Assembly: GCA_002717515.1 (NCBI GenBank)
Contig: PBEC01000010.1
Coordinates: 109,007 to 173,006, forward strand
Reading direction: 5' to 3'
DNA from: Flavobacteriales bacterium
GTDB lineage: Bacteria; Bacteroidota; Bacteroidia; Flavobacteriales_C; GCA-002722245
DNA length: 64,000 nucleotides
The position numbers and the translations under genes are program-made. Numbering within the stretch: the stretch's first letter is position 1; each line of letters starts with the position of its first letter. Of the stretch, positions 16,490 through 24,777 are shown piece after piece. The notes below the pieces were generated by a model that ran no database searches, was not told the DNA's origin, and saw nothing but the letters and a program-made list of their open reading frames with translations.

Positions 16490-17380
16490 ATGAAGGAACA
16501 AAAGAATTGGACAGAGATAATCACCCCTGAAAGAAAATTTTTTTCCCTTAAGCTCAATGAAGTTTTAGACTATTGGGACTTAATTCTTCTTTTTGTCAGA
16601 AGAGATTTTGTTTCTTTTTATAAGCAAACAATATTGGGGCCTGCATGGTATGTGCTTCAACCTCTTATTCAAACATGTATATATGCACTTATGTTTGGCA
16701 GTGCTTTTAAAATTGCAAAAGAAACAAGTGTTCCTTCGTTTTTATTTTACCTTTCTGGTACTGTCAGTTGGTGGTATTTTGCACAAAGTGTTACCAAAAC
16801 AAGTAATACCTTTACAGCGAATGCACATATTTTCGGTAAAGTTTACTTTCCAAGACTTACCGTACCTTTTTCAATATTAATATCCAATTTAATTGGTTTC
16901 TCAATACAGTTTTTTCTGTTTATTTGTATCTACACAGGGTATATTTTCTTTGGAGGATTTGAATCTCAAATAGGTTTAAATGAAATTTTGTGGATTCCCG
17001 TGTTGATCATCAATATGGCAATGTTAGGTTTGGGAATCGGTTTGATTATAAGTTCACTCACAACAAAGTACAAAGATTTTCAACAATTTATAGGCTTCGG
17101 AGTTCAATTGTTGATGTTTGCTTCTCCAGTTATTCTTCCAATTAGTATAGCAGAAAAAATGTCTAATGAAAATCCTGAAGGTTGGGGTGGATTGTTGAAG
17201 ACCGTATTAGAGTACAACCCAATGTCTCCAATAATTGAAGGTTTTAGGTCTGTGTTTTTTACAGATTATCAATTTGACATCAATAGAATAGGCTACAGCC
17301 TTTCAATAGGATTCATACTATTTATATTCGGTGCTTTATTATTTAGAAAGACTGAGCAAAACTTCATGGATACTGTATAA
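16490..17380 (+). CDS. ABC-2 type polysaccharide export permease (Wzm/TagG-like)
   Basis: A 296-aa protein with six predicted membrane segments and the usual N-terminal amphipathic entry 'LIQTCIYALMFGSAFKIA' after 'FYKQTILGPAWYVLQPL', typical of Wzm/TagG permeases of O-antigen and teichoic-acid exporters. It forms the membrane pore for a lipid-linked polymer. Its partner ATPase gene starts at its stop codon (17380, TAATG overlap), which indicates translational coupling. Unlike Wzx/Wzy systems, such exporters move a completed chain. The 'EYNPMSPIIEGFRSVFF' C-terminal periplasmic loop is also conserved in the family. Confidence 0.93.
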   Translation: MKEQKNWTEIITPERKFFSLKLNEVLDYWDLILLFVRRDFVSFYKQTILGPAWYVLQPLIQTCIYALMFGSAFKIAKETSVPSFLFYLSGTVSWWYFAQSVTKTSNTFTANAHIFGKVYFPRLTVPFSILISNLIGFSIQFFLFICIYTGYIFFGGFESQIGLNEILWIPVLIINMAMLGLGIGLIISSLTTKYKDFQQFIGFGVQLLMFASPVILPISIAEKMSNENPEGWGGLLKTVLEYNPMSPIIEGFRSVFFTDYQFDINRIGYSLSIGFILFIFGALLFRKTEQNFMDTV

Positions 17381-18669
17381 TGAGTGACGATATAGCGATA
17401 AAAGTAGAGGGGTTGTATAAACAATATCGGCTTGGTGTAATAGGGGCTGATACCCTTAAAGATGATTTAAAATTAGCCTTAGCAAAGCTCAGAGGTAAAT
17501 CTTTAGCAGACGTTTATGATATTCAGGGAAACGATCGTATGGTTGGGGATTCGGAATATGTCTATGCACTTCAAGATGTGAATTTTGAGGTTAAAAAAGG
17601 AGAAATATTAGGAATTATTGGGAAAAATGGAGCGGGAAAGTCTACATTATTAAAAATATTATCTAAAGTAACTGGTCCCACCAAAGGTCAAATAAAAGTC
17701 GATGGAAGAATCGCGAGTTTGTTGGAGGTAGGAACTGGATTTCACCCTGAATTAACCGGAAGAGAGAACATATTTTTAAACGGTGCTATTTTAGGAATGA
17801 AAAAGCCTGAAATTAGAAAAAAGCTTGATGAGATTGTTGATTTTAGTGGAATAGGTAAATACCTTGACACTCCGGTGAAAAGATACAGTAGTGGTATGAT
17901 GGTTCGTTTAGGTTTTGCGGTTGCTGCCCACCTTGAACCAGAAATATTAATTGTAGATGAAGTTTTGGCAGTTGGAGATGCCGAGTTTCAAAAACGCTGT
18001 ATAGGTAAAATGAACGATGTTTCAAAGAATCAAGGTAGAACAGTTTTGTTTGTAAGTCACAATATGGCTTCCGTAATGGAGCTTTGCGATAGGGGGTTAT
18101 TAATGCAACACGGAACCGTTCACAGTACAGGTAAAGTTTCCGACATTATACCTGCATATCTTAATGTTTTTAGAGCAGAGGCATTAACTTCTGAATTACA
18201 TACGCTAAAAACAAGGAATGGTAATGGTAAAATTCAATTTCACAGAGTCCAATTAATGGATCAAGAAAACTCAGTTATTGATTTCGCACTTTCTGGGCAA
18301 AAAATGAAATTTAAGGTGACTTTGAAAGTTCACAAACCACAAGAATTTAAACAAATACATATTTCACTAAGAGTTGTTGACTCAAATGACGTAACACTAT
18401 TTCATTTATCCAATTCCGTTGCGAATGGAAAAGAAGTAAGCATAAATAAAGATACCGATGAATTTGATGTGGAATTTCATTTGGATAAGCTTCCTCTCAA
18501 TAGTGGGAAATACCACTTTCATCTCTTTTGCAGTGATTTACAAGAGGTGTACGATGAGTTAAATTTTGCGGGAGAACTTAATGTTGAAGGAGGAAATTTT
18601 TACAAGAGTGGAAAATTACCTCCGGCAAGTACATCTTCCTTTTTAGTGGATTATAATGTTACCATATAA
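17380..18669 (+). CDS. ABC transporter ATPase for polysaccharide export, with carbohydrate-binding-type tail (Wzt-like)
   Basis: The nucleotide-binding domain has Walker A 'GKNGAGKS' (about residue 81), signature 'YSSGMMVRLGFAVAAHLEPE', Walker B 'ILIVDEVLAVGD' and the switch His in 'VLFVSHNMAS'. A longer than usual N-terminal stretch of about 30 residues (charged, 'DDLKLALAKLRGKSLADVYD') precedes the core, as in Wzt/TagH proteins that serve lipopolysaccharide export. Residues about 270-429 form a beta-rich C-terminal domain. In Wzt of some O-antigen systems this part binds the modified chain end and gates export. It energises the permease at 16490. At 429 aa it fits Wzt proteins with such a tail. 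Confidence 0.93.
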   Translation: MSDDIAIKVEGLYKQYRLGVIGADTLKDDLKLALAKLRGKSLADVYDIQGNDRMVGDSEYVYALQDVNFEVKKGEILGIIGKNGAGKSTLLKILSKVTGPTKGQIKVDGRIASLLEVGTGFHPELTGRENIFLNGAILGMKKPEIRKKLDEIVDFSGIGKYLDTPVKRYSSGMMVRLGFAVAAHLEPEILIVDEVLAVGDAEFQKRCIGKMNDVSKNQGRTVLFVSHNMASVMELCDRGLLMQHGTVHSTGKVSDIIPAYLNVFRAEALTSELHTLKTRNGNGKIQFHRVQLMDQENSVIDFALSGQKMKFKVTLKVHKPQEFKQIHISLRVVDSNDVTLFHLSNSVANGKEVSINKDTDEFDVEFHLDKLPLNSGKYHFHLFCSDLQEVYDELNFAGELNVEGGNFYKSGKLPPASTSSFLVDYNVTI

Positions 18670-18684
18670 TTAGTACTTTATTTA

Positions 18685-18692
18685 TAACTTTG
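18685..18692 (+). promoter_or_regulatory. Bacteroidota -7 box for the epimerase gene
   Basis: TAACTTTG matches TAnnTTTG. The ORF-track TTG start at 18690 is the end of this box, so the ATG at 18720 is the start. Confidence 0.6.
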
Positions 18693-18719
18693 CATGCCAA
18701 AGAAAAATTCAATTTTATA

Positions 18720-19643
18720 ATGAGCAAAATTTTAATTACGGGAGGAGCTGGTTTTATAGGAAGTCATTTAACCTCATACTTACTTAATCAAGGGAACGAA
18801 GTAATTGTCCTCGACAATCTCCTAAGAGGTAATAAAATTGAGCAAGATGTATTCAGTCAAATTACATTTGTTGAGGGAGATGTAAGAGATTTTGATACTG
18901 TATTAAGAGTTTCAGAAGGTTGCCACTATATTTATCATTTAGCAGCTGTTTTGGGAGTTGATATTGTTGCTGACAATCCCGTTGAAACAATGGATACTGA
19001 AGTTATAGGTACCAGAAACGTTGTTCAGGCCGCCTTGAAGAATAACATCAAAAAAGTTGTTTATGCATCTACGAGCGGTGTATATGGTCACAGTGCAATT
19101 GAAAAAAGTGTTGATGAAGAAATTATGATTGATCCACGAACTTCATATGCCATGGCAAAAAGATACAATGAGATTTACCTTAAAGCCATATATGAAGAAA
19201 AGGGGTTGGAGTCAGTAAGTCTGAGGTTTTTTAACGTTTATGGGAAAAGACAAGACCAAAGAATGGTAATTCCAAGGTTTTTTGAACAAGCAAAGAAAAA
19301 TCTTCCTATTACTGTTTTTGGTTCAGGAAAACAAACAAGAGATTTTACTTCAATTGAAGAAACTGTTAAGGCAACAGTACTTTTGGGTGAACAAGCAAAA
19401 GGTGCAGAAATTTTCAATGTTGCAAATGAGACGGAACTTACCATTCTTGAATTGGCACACTTCATAAAAGACATTACAAATTCTTCATCGGAAATTTCGT
19501 TAATTGAATCTCCTCAAAAGAGGTATGATTATGAAGTAGAGAGAAGAGTAGGAAGTTCTGATAAACTCCATGCTCTGACAGGATTTCGTCCGAATACCGA
19601 TGTCATTGAAGGGTTGAAGGAGTTACTTGCGGTAAATGTTTAA
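18720..19643 (+). CDS. NAD-dependent nucleotide-sugar epimerase/dehydratase (extended SDR)
   Basis: A 307-aa extended short-chain dehydrogenase with the NAD motif 'ITGGAGFIGSH', 'YHLAAVLGVD' and the catalytic Tyr/Lys 'SYAMAKRYNE' with the Ser/Thr of 'YASTSGVYG'. The substrate is most likely a UDP- or GDP-sugar, as for UDP-glucose/UDP-glucuronate epimerases and UDP-xylose synthases ('NVYGKRQDQRMVIPRFFEQA' is close to that subgroup). The exact reaction cannot be fixed from sequence. The start at 18720 is chosen over TTG 18690 because the latter overlaps the promoter. It lies between the ABC exporter and a run of glycosyltransferases and should supply a donor sugar. Confidence 0.85.
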   Translation: MSKILITGGAGFIGSHLTSYLLNQGNEVIVLDNLLRGNKIEQDVFSQITFVEGDVRDFDTVLRVSEGCHYIYHLAAVLGVDIVADNPVETMDTEVIGTRNVVQAALKNNIKKVVYASTSGVYGHSAIEKSVDEEIMIDPRTSYAMAKRYNEIYLKAIYEEKGLESVSLRFFNVYGKRQDQRMVIPRFFEQAKKNLPITVFGSGKQTRDFTSIEETVKATVLLGEQAKGAEIFNVANETELTILELAHFIKDITNSSSEISLIESPQKRYDYEVERRVGSSDKLHALTGFRPNTDVIEGLKELLAVNV

Positions 19644-19658
19644 TGTGATTTAAGATTC

Positions 19659-20780
19659 ATGCGAATTGCAATCGTCGTAAGTAATTATTCTCTTGGAGGA
19701 GCTGAAGCTCACGCTTTAAAACTCGCAAAATATTTTAAAAACGAGAAGAATTTCGAGGTAGAATATTGGGTTTTTTCTTACGGTGATGGAGTAACCAAAT
19801 TAATCTGTGAAGAGAACAATATTCCAACACGAGAATTAACCGAATTTCGGTCATTTAAAAAATTTCCAAAAAGCATCAGGGACATAGGTCATTATGTCAA
19901 ATTTGTTCGTCAGTTCAAACCAAATGTTGTGATGTCTTTTAACGTACTTCCTAATATATGGAATGGAGTTATTTCAAATTTTTCAGGTGTTAAATTGAGC
20001 ATATGGTCTCAACAAAGCGAGATAAATTATTCCTTCCAAAAACCTTTAGAAAGATTTGCGTTAAAAAAAATAGGATGTTTTTTATCGAATGCACATCATG
20101 CTTCGGATAAATTAAAAAGAATACTTCCGGTTAATCGTTCCGAAAGAGACTTTCATGTAGTGCACAATGGTATTCCAAACCAAATTCCCAAAGAACTACC
20201 CGAATATTGGAGTAAAAGGTTAAAAAAAGAGCATTTTGATTTTGTCGTTACAATGGTGGCGAATTTAACCATTACAAAGGACCACAAAACATTAATTAAA
20301 GCCTGGAAGCATGTTGTGGATGAAAATCTCAATCGAAATCCTTTGTTGGTATTAGCGGGAAGAAAAGGAGAGAAAACAGAAGAAGTTAAAAACTTAATTG
20401 CTTCTTTAAATATTGAAAACAATGTTGTGTTATTAGGTGGTGTATCGGATATTCCTGGCTTGAATATGAATTCAGATTTGGGAGTTTTGTCCTCAAGAGC
20501 AGAAGGTCTTCCTAATTCAATAATGGAACAAATGGCCGTTGGACTCCCTATTGTAGGAACATCAAATGATGGAATAAAAGAAGTAGTTGGCCGGGAAATG
20601 GAGAAATACCTTTCTCCTGCTGGAGACTCAAGAGATTTAGCGGATAAAATTATTCTTTTTATGAAAGATGAAAAGCTCAGACTTTCTAAAGGAATGCAAA
20701 GTCAAGAGAGAATAAAGAGATTTTTTTCTTTGGATAAAATGAATGAGAATACCTTGAAGGTTATTGAATCTTATTTATAA
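19659..20780 (+). CDS. GT4-family glycosyltransferase
   Basis: A 373-aa GT-B enzyme. The N-terminus 'RIAIVVSNYSLGGAEAHALKLAKYF' contains the GGAE acceptor-side motif, and the C-terminal donor domain has 'VVTMVANLTITKDHKTLIKAW' and 'SSRAEGLPNSIMEQMAVGLPIVGT', with the Glu pair (E-x7-E) that contacts the nucleotide sugar. It adds a sugar, with retention, to the lipid-linked chain at the inner face of the cytoplasmic membrane. It lies 15 bases after the epimerase and begins a glycosyltransferase series. The sugar identity is unknown. Confidence 0.9.
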   Translation: MRIAIVVSNYSLGGAEAHALKLAKYFKNEKNFEVEYWVFSYGDGVTKLICEENNIPTRELTEFRSFKKFPKSIRDIGHYVKFVRQFKPNVVMSFNVLPNIWNGVISNFSGVKLSIWSQQSEINYSFQKPLERFALKKIGCFLSNAHHASDKLKRILPVNRSERDFHVVHNGIPNQIPKELPEYWSKRLKKEHFDFVVTMVANLTITKDHKTLIKAWKHVVDENLNRNPLLVLAGRKGEKTEEVKNLIASLNIENNVVLLGGVSDIPGLNMNSDLGVLSSRAEGLPNSIMEQMAVGLPIVGTSNDGIKEVVGREMEKYLSPAGDSRDLADKIILFMKDEKLRLSKGMQSQERIKRFFSLDKMNENTLKVIESYL

Positions 20781-20846
20781 ATTTTTAAGAAGCTTGTCTA
20801 CAATAAAGCGACGCCCTAATTCTATTTTTTTACTTTTACATAAACT

Positions 20847-21965
20847 GTGTCGGGTACAAAAAAAAATATAATAATTGTGTTGCCTTTTTTCACCTTGGGT
20901 GGAGCCGAAACTCAGGCCTACTATGTTGCAGAGGGTTTATTAGAGGCTGGTCATAATGTCACAGTTATTGCTTTTGAAAAGAAAAACGGAAGTTTAATTG
21001 AAAAATTGGAAGAAAGGGGCATTAAATGGTCTTTATCGAATTTTGACTTGTCATTGGTTCATCAATCTGGAATGAAAAAACTGTCCAGGCTATTTAAATT
21101 CGGAAGATTTTTAAAATCATTCAATCCAGATTACCTCCTGCCTTTTACCTATTATCCAAATATACTTTGTTCAAGTGTAAGATTTCTTTCGGGGGCAAAA
21201 TTATGTTTTTGGAATCAAAGAGGAATGGAAAATTTGGGTATATCCTTAATAGAAAAAATTGCAAAATCACATAAACCAGTTTATTTATCCAACTCCATAG
21301 CTGGAGCTAAATTCATATCTAACCGTCACGATTTTCATGCGTCAAAAGTTCAGATTATTTCTAATGGTATTGAAGCCCAAAACCCTAAAAAAGATAATGC
21401 GTATTGGCATCAAAAAATTTCGAAAAAAGAGGGTGAAACGATATACGCAATGGTAGCTAATTTTTTTCCTGAAAAGAATCATATTTTTTTGTTAAAAGCT
21501 TGGATAAGGTTCTGTAAAAATGATTTAAATCAGGAGAAGAAGCTTGTTTTGGTTGGTTACAGTCCCGACGGTAAAGGATTGAATGAAGCCAAGGCCTTTG
21601 TTTACGATAACAAAGTTTCCAATGTAATATTTTTGGAAAGTACAGACGATATAATAGGATTATTAAAAATCTGTGATGTTGGGATATTAACTTCTTCAAG
21701 TGAGGGATGCCCAAATTGTGTGCTTGAGTATATGATGTATGAAAAACTTGCTGTAGTATCTAGAATTGAAGCTACACAAGAAATTTTTGGTGAAGATTAT
21801 CCGTTTTATTGTGACCTGAACGATTTAAATTCTTTAGAAAACGCCTTGCAAAAGACAACAGATCAAGAATTAGCCGATGAATGGGTTCAAAATAATAAAG
21901 CACTAGTTTTACAAAACTATTCAATTCAGAAATTAAAATCATCGTACAATCAGTTAGTAGCTTAG
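20847..21965 (+). CDS. GT4-family glycosyltransferase (GTG start)
   Basis: At 372 aa it is similar in size and design to the preceding gene product: 'IIIVLPFFTLGGAETQAYYVAEGLLEAGH' at the N-terminus, 'YAMVANFFPEKNHIFLLKAW', and donor-site 'LTSSSEGCPNCVLEYMMYEKLAVVS'. It starts with GTG at 20847; the next in-frame Met is too far in, after the GGAE motif. The resemblance to 19659-20780 suggests a duplicated pair with diverged specificity. The 66-base gap upstream contains TACTTTTA, one base away from the -7 consensus, so a separate weak promoter is possible. It ends one base before the next gene. Confidence 0.9.
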   Translation: MSGTKKNIIIVLPFFTLGGAETQAYYVAEGLLEAGHNVTVIAFEKKNGSLIEKLEERGIKWSLSNFDLSLVHQSGMKKLSRLFKFGRFLKSFNPDYLLPFTYYPNILCSSVRFLSGAKLCFWNQRGMENLGISLIEKIAKSHKPVYLSNSIAGAKFISNRHDFHASKVQIISNGIEAQNPKKDNAYWHQKISKKEGETIYAMVANFFPEKNHIFLLKAWIRFCKNDLNQEKKLVLVGYSPDGKGLNEAKAFVYDNKVSNVIFLESTDDIIGLLKICDVGILTSSSEGCPNCVLEYMMYEKLAVVSRIEATQEIFGEDYPFYCDLNDLNSLENALQKTTDQELADEWVQNNKALVLQNYSIQKLKSSYNQLVA

Positions 21966-21966
21966 G

Positions 21967-22803
21967 ATGGATGTCTCGATAATAATTACAAATTATAATA
22001 AATCAGAATACTTGCGGGAAGCAATTGATTCAGCATTGAGGAATCTTAATGAGGAATCGGAAGTAATCATTATTGACGATGGTTCTACAGATGAATCCAA
22101 AGAAATTATGAAATCTTACTCTAATCACCCTGGTGTGAGATTAATATTTAAAGAAAACGAAGGCGTTATCAAAACCAGAAATAGGGCCGTTGAAGAATCG
22201 CAGGGGAAATATATTATCCAGTTGGATGGTGATGATATAATGGAGGATGGTTTTGTTTCTAAAGCACTTTCAAAGATTCAGGAATCCGATAATATAGGTA
22301 TAGTTTATGGTCAAACTTCATTTTGTGGTTCAAAATCAGGTAAATGGGATTTAGGTACATTCAATCTTCAAAAACAATTGTATACCAATCAAATTGTTAT
22401 TACTGCGCTCTTCAAGAAAGATGATTTCATAAAAGTTAATGGTTATGACGAGAAGTTTAAAGACGGATATGAAGATTGGGATTTTTGGCTGTCCCTAATT
22501 AAATTGGGACGAGAAGTTAAGCAAATCGATGAGCCTGCTTTAAAATACAGGATATTGGATAATTCAAGGAATCATTCCATATCTTCTGAGAATCAAAAAG
22601 AGTTAAACAGAAAGATTTATAAAAAGCATCAGAGCTTATATTTAGCTCATTTTGAAGACCCTATAAATTTATTTTGGGATAATTTATTTTTAAGAGATAA
22701 AATATCTGAAATCGAATTTTACAAAAAAAGTCCTGAATTCAGGATAGGAAAAATACTTTTGTTTTTACCAAAATTGGTCAAACGTGCATTTACAAAAAAT
22801 TAA
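21967..22803 (+). CDS. GT2-family glycosyltransferase
   Basis: A 278-aa GT-A fold inverting enzyme: 'VSIIITNYNKSEYLREAIDSAL', 'VIIIDDGSTDESKEIM', the metal/donor motif in 'QGKYIIQLDGDDIM', and the acceptor-side acidic motif 'YEDWDFWLSLI' (ED-type catalytic base region). There are no membrane segments. It is placed one base after the preceding GT4 gene and four bases before the ketoacyl synthase gene, so it is co-transcribed with both. It probably adds one sugar of the repeat unit. Donor and linkage are not predictable. Confidence 0.9.
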   Translation: MDVSIIITNYNKSEYLREAIDSALRNLNEESEVIIIDDGSTDESKEIMKSYSNHPGVRLIFKENEGVIKTRNRAVEESQGKYIIQLDGDDIMEDGFVSKALSKIQESDNIGIVYGQTSFCGSKSGKWDLGTFNLQKQLYTNQIVITALFKKDDFIKVNGYDEKFKDGYEDWDFWLSLIKLGREVKQIDEPALKYRILDNSRNHSISSENQKELNRKIYKKHQSLYLAHFEDPINLFWDNLFLRDKISEIEFYKKSPEFRIGKILLFLPKLVKRAFTKN

Positions 22804-22806
22804 AGT

Positions 22807-23763
22807 ATGTTGAATATAGAAATTGCATTTCCAGAAAAAATTTTGAGTAACGAAGAACTTCAAAATTTAAATCCAGAATACAATTTAAAAAGACTTGAGA
22901 AAAAGTTAGGAATTAAAGAAAGGCGAGTGGTCGAAGAGGGTCAAACATCGTTGGATTTAGCGTTAAAAGCATGTAATCAACTTTTTGAAAAGTACGATAA
23001 ACACCAAATAGACTATGTTATTTACTGTACTCAAAGTCCGGAATATTTTTTACCTACAACAGCCTGTATTTTACAAAGCAAATTGGAATTAGGTCTAAAT
23101 GTTGGAGCTTTCGATTACAATTTAGGCTGTTCAGGCTACATTTACGGACTATCAATGGCAAAATCTTTTATTCAATCCGGTTTGGCTTCAAATGTGCTTT
23201 TGGTTACTGCCGAATCGTATTCGAAATTCCTACATAAGGAAGATATTACCAATAGAGCAATTTTTGGGGATGCGGCTACTGCAACCGTAATCGGTTATGA
23301 GTTGGCAAAAAAAATAGGTGAATTTAATTTAGGAAGTGATGGTTCGGGTGCAGAAAACTTGATTTTTAAAGAAGGTGGAGGGCGGTCTAATTTTTCAATT
23401 ACCGGACTTAAGGAACAAATGTTTCATATGAATGGAAGTGCTGTTTTTCAGTTTACTTTGGATAATGTTCCAAATTCAGTTCATGATTGTTTAAATAAAA
23501 ACAACCTTAAACTTGAGGATGTTGATTACTTCATTCTACATCAAGCCAATAAATACATGCTTGGAAATTTAAGAAGAAAATTAGGGGTTGATGAAGACAA
23601 GTTTTACATAGACGTAGAATATGTTGGTAATACAGTTTCATCTACCATACCAATAGCATTGTCACAAAGTGTAAAAAGAGGTTTGATTAAAAAAGGCGAT
23701 TGTGTACTTTTGTGTGGATTTGGAGTGGGATACTCTTGGGGATCCACAGTAATAAAATTTTAA
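22807..23763 (+). CDS. 3-oxoacyl-ACP synthase III family protein (FabH-like) for glycan acyl group
   Basis: A 318-aa thiolase-fold enzyme with the full KAS III catalytic triad: Cys in 'NLGCSGYIYGL', His in 'FILHQANKYM' and Asn in 'YVGNTVSST'. KAS III condenses an acyl-CoA with malonyl-ACP to give 3-oxoacyl-ACP. Here it is not in a fatty-acid operon: it sits between a GT2 gene (three bases upstream) and genes for an ACP and a short-chain reductase. Together these would make a short 3-hydroxyacyl-ACP, for example 3-hydroxybutyryl. Acyl-amide groups of this sort are known on 4-amino-4-deoxy sugars of bacterial O-antigens. The chain length and acceptor are inferences. Confidence 0.87.
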   Translation: MLNIEIAFPEKILSNEELQNLNPEYNLKRLEKKLGIKERRVVEEGQTSLDLALKACNQLFEKYDKHQIDYVIYCTQSPEYFLPTTACILQSKLELGLNVGAFDYNLGCSGYIYGLSMAKSFIQSGLASNVLLVTAESYSKFLHKEDITNRAIFGDAATATVIGYELAKKIGEFNLGSDGSGAENLIFKEGGGRSNFSITGLKEQMFHMNGSAVFQFTLDNVPNSVHDCLNKNNLKLEDVDYFILHQANKYMLGNLRRKLGVDEDKFYIDVEYVGNTVSSTIPIALSQSVKRGLIKKGDCVLLCGFGVGYSWGSTVIKF

Positions 23764-23777
23764 TTCAAACAGAAATA

Positions 23778-24014
23778 ATGACGAAAGAGGATTTTTTTAA
23801 TCAGGTTGAGGAATTACTAGAGTTGGAAGGTGAATTGGAAACCAATGCCGATACTTCCATAGAAGATATTTTAGAAATAGATTCTTTGGGGCATATCACA
23901 TTAATTTCTTTAATTAAAGATAGTTTTGGTGTTGAGATAAAAGCAGAAGACTTTTCTCAGTTTGATACTCTCGAAGATATTGTATCAAAAATAGGAGAAG
24001 CTAACTTTGCATAG
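23778..24014 (+). CDS. Acyl carrier protein
   Basis: A 78-aa acidic helical protein with the phosphopantetheine attachment motif 'EIDSLGHITLI' (Ser of D-S-L) at about residue 37. I start it at ATG 23778: the ORF-track start at 23700 would overlap the KAS III gene by 64 bases and add a non-ACP peptide. It carries the growing acyl chain for its neighbours KAS III (upstream) and SDR reductase (downstream). The SDR start codon GTG overlaps its TAG stop by one base. It is a dedicated second-type ACP rather than the housekeeping AcpP, judging by divergent sequence and context. Confidence 0.9.
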   Translation: MTKEDFFNQVEELLELEGELETNADTSIEDILEIDSLGHITLISLIKDSFGVEIKAEDFSQFDTLEDIVSKIGEANFA

Positions 24015-24766
24015 TGATTACTCTTGAAGATCATAAAGTATTAATTACCGGTGCTACTTCTGGCATTGGCAAATCTATTGTTCAACGAATAACTGATTTA
24101 GGAGGCGATGTTGTTTTAGTGGGTAGAAATATTCAAAAACTAAATTCTGTTATCGATGAATTAGGCATAGGGAATCAGGCAGAAATTATTTTTTACGATT
24201 TGTCTACACCTAAATCGATTAAAGAAGAGTTAAAACATCTATCCATCGAGAAGAAATTTACAGGTTTTGTAAATTCTGCTGGAATAGATATTACTAAGCC
24301 TTTAAAATTACTTAAACCAGAAGATTATAATCTTTTATTCAATTTAAATGTAGTTGTACCTTCTGAGATTATTAAGGAATTAACTCATAAATCCATTTTT
24401 AGCTCTAATGGAGGGTCTTTGGTTTTAATAGGCTCTGTAATGGGCTCATTGGGTCAAAAAGGGAAAATTGCCTACACTTCCGCCAAGGCAGCAGTAAATG
24501 GTTTTGTAAAGTCAGCTGCATTGGAATTATCGCCTAAAAATATTCGTGTAAATGGTATTTCTCCTGGAATCGTAGAAACCCCATTAACTGAGGATTTATT
24601 TTCAAAACTATCTATTGAAGCTAAACAAGAAATAGAATCCATGCATCCTCTTGGATTTGGTAGTACAGAAGACGTTTCAAGTTTAGTTGTGTTTCTATTG
24701 AGTAAACATTCTAAATGGATTACGGGAACCAATCATTACATTGATGGAGGTTATCATATCCACTAA
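24014..24766 (+). CDS. Short-chain dehydrogenase/reductase, FabG-like
   Basis: A 250-aa classical SDR: cofactor loop 'ITGATSGIGKSIV', 'FVNSAGIDITKP' (N-A-G), catalytic Ser in 'LIGSVMGSLG' and Tyr/Lys in 'IAYTSAKAAVNGF', ending with the FabG-type 'TGTNHYIDGGYHIH' (usually TGxxxxVDGG). By analogy with FabG it would reduce the 3-oxoacyl-ACP made by the upstream KAS III to 3-hydroxyacyl-ACP with NADPH. The start is GTG at 24014, overlapping the ACP stop, which implies coupled translation. Reduction of a nucleotide sugar instead of an acyl-ACP is possible but less likely in this context. Confidence 0.88.
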   Translation: MITLEDHKVLITGATSGIGKSIVQRITDLGGDVVLVGRNIQKLNSVIDELGIGNQAEIIFYDLSTPKSIKEELKHLSIEKKFTGFVNSAGIDITKPLKLLKPEDYNLLFNLNVVVPSEIIKELTHKSIFSSNGGSLVLIGSVMGSLGQKGKIAYTSAKAAVNGFVKSAALELSPKNIRVNGISPGIVETPLTEDLFSKLSIEAKQEIESMHPLGFGSTEDVSSLVVFLLSKHSKWITGTNHYIDGGYHIH

Positions 24767-24777
24767 ATGAAAAACCA

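Noticed and set aside
23700-23777. 5' extension of the ACP ORF as given in the track
   Set aside because: It overlaps the end of the KAS III gene and encodes residues foreign to ACPs; ATG 23778 gives a normal 78-aa ACP.
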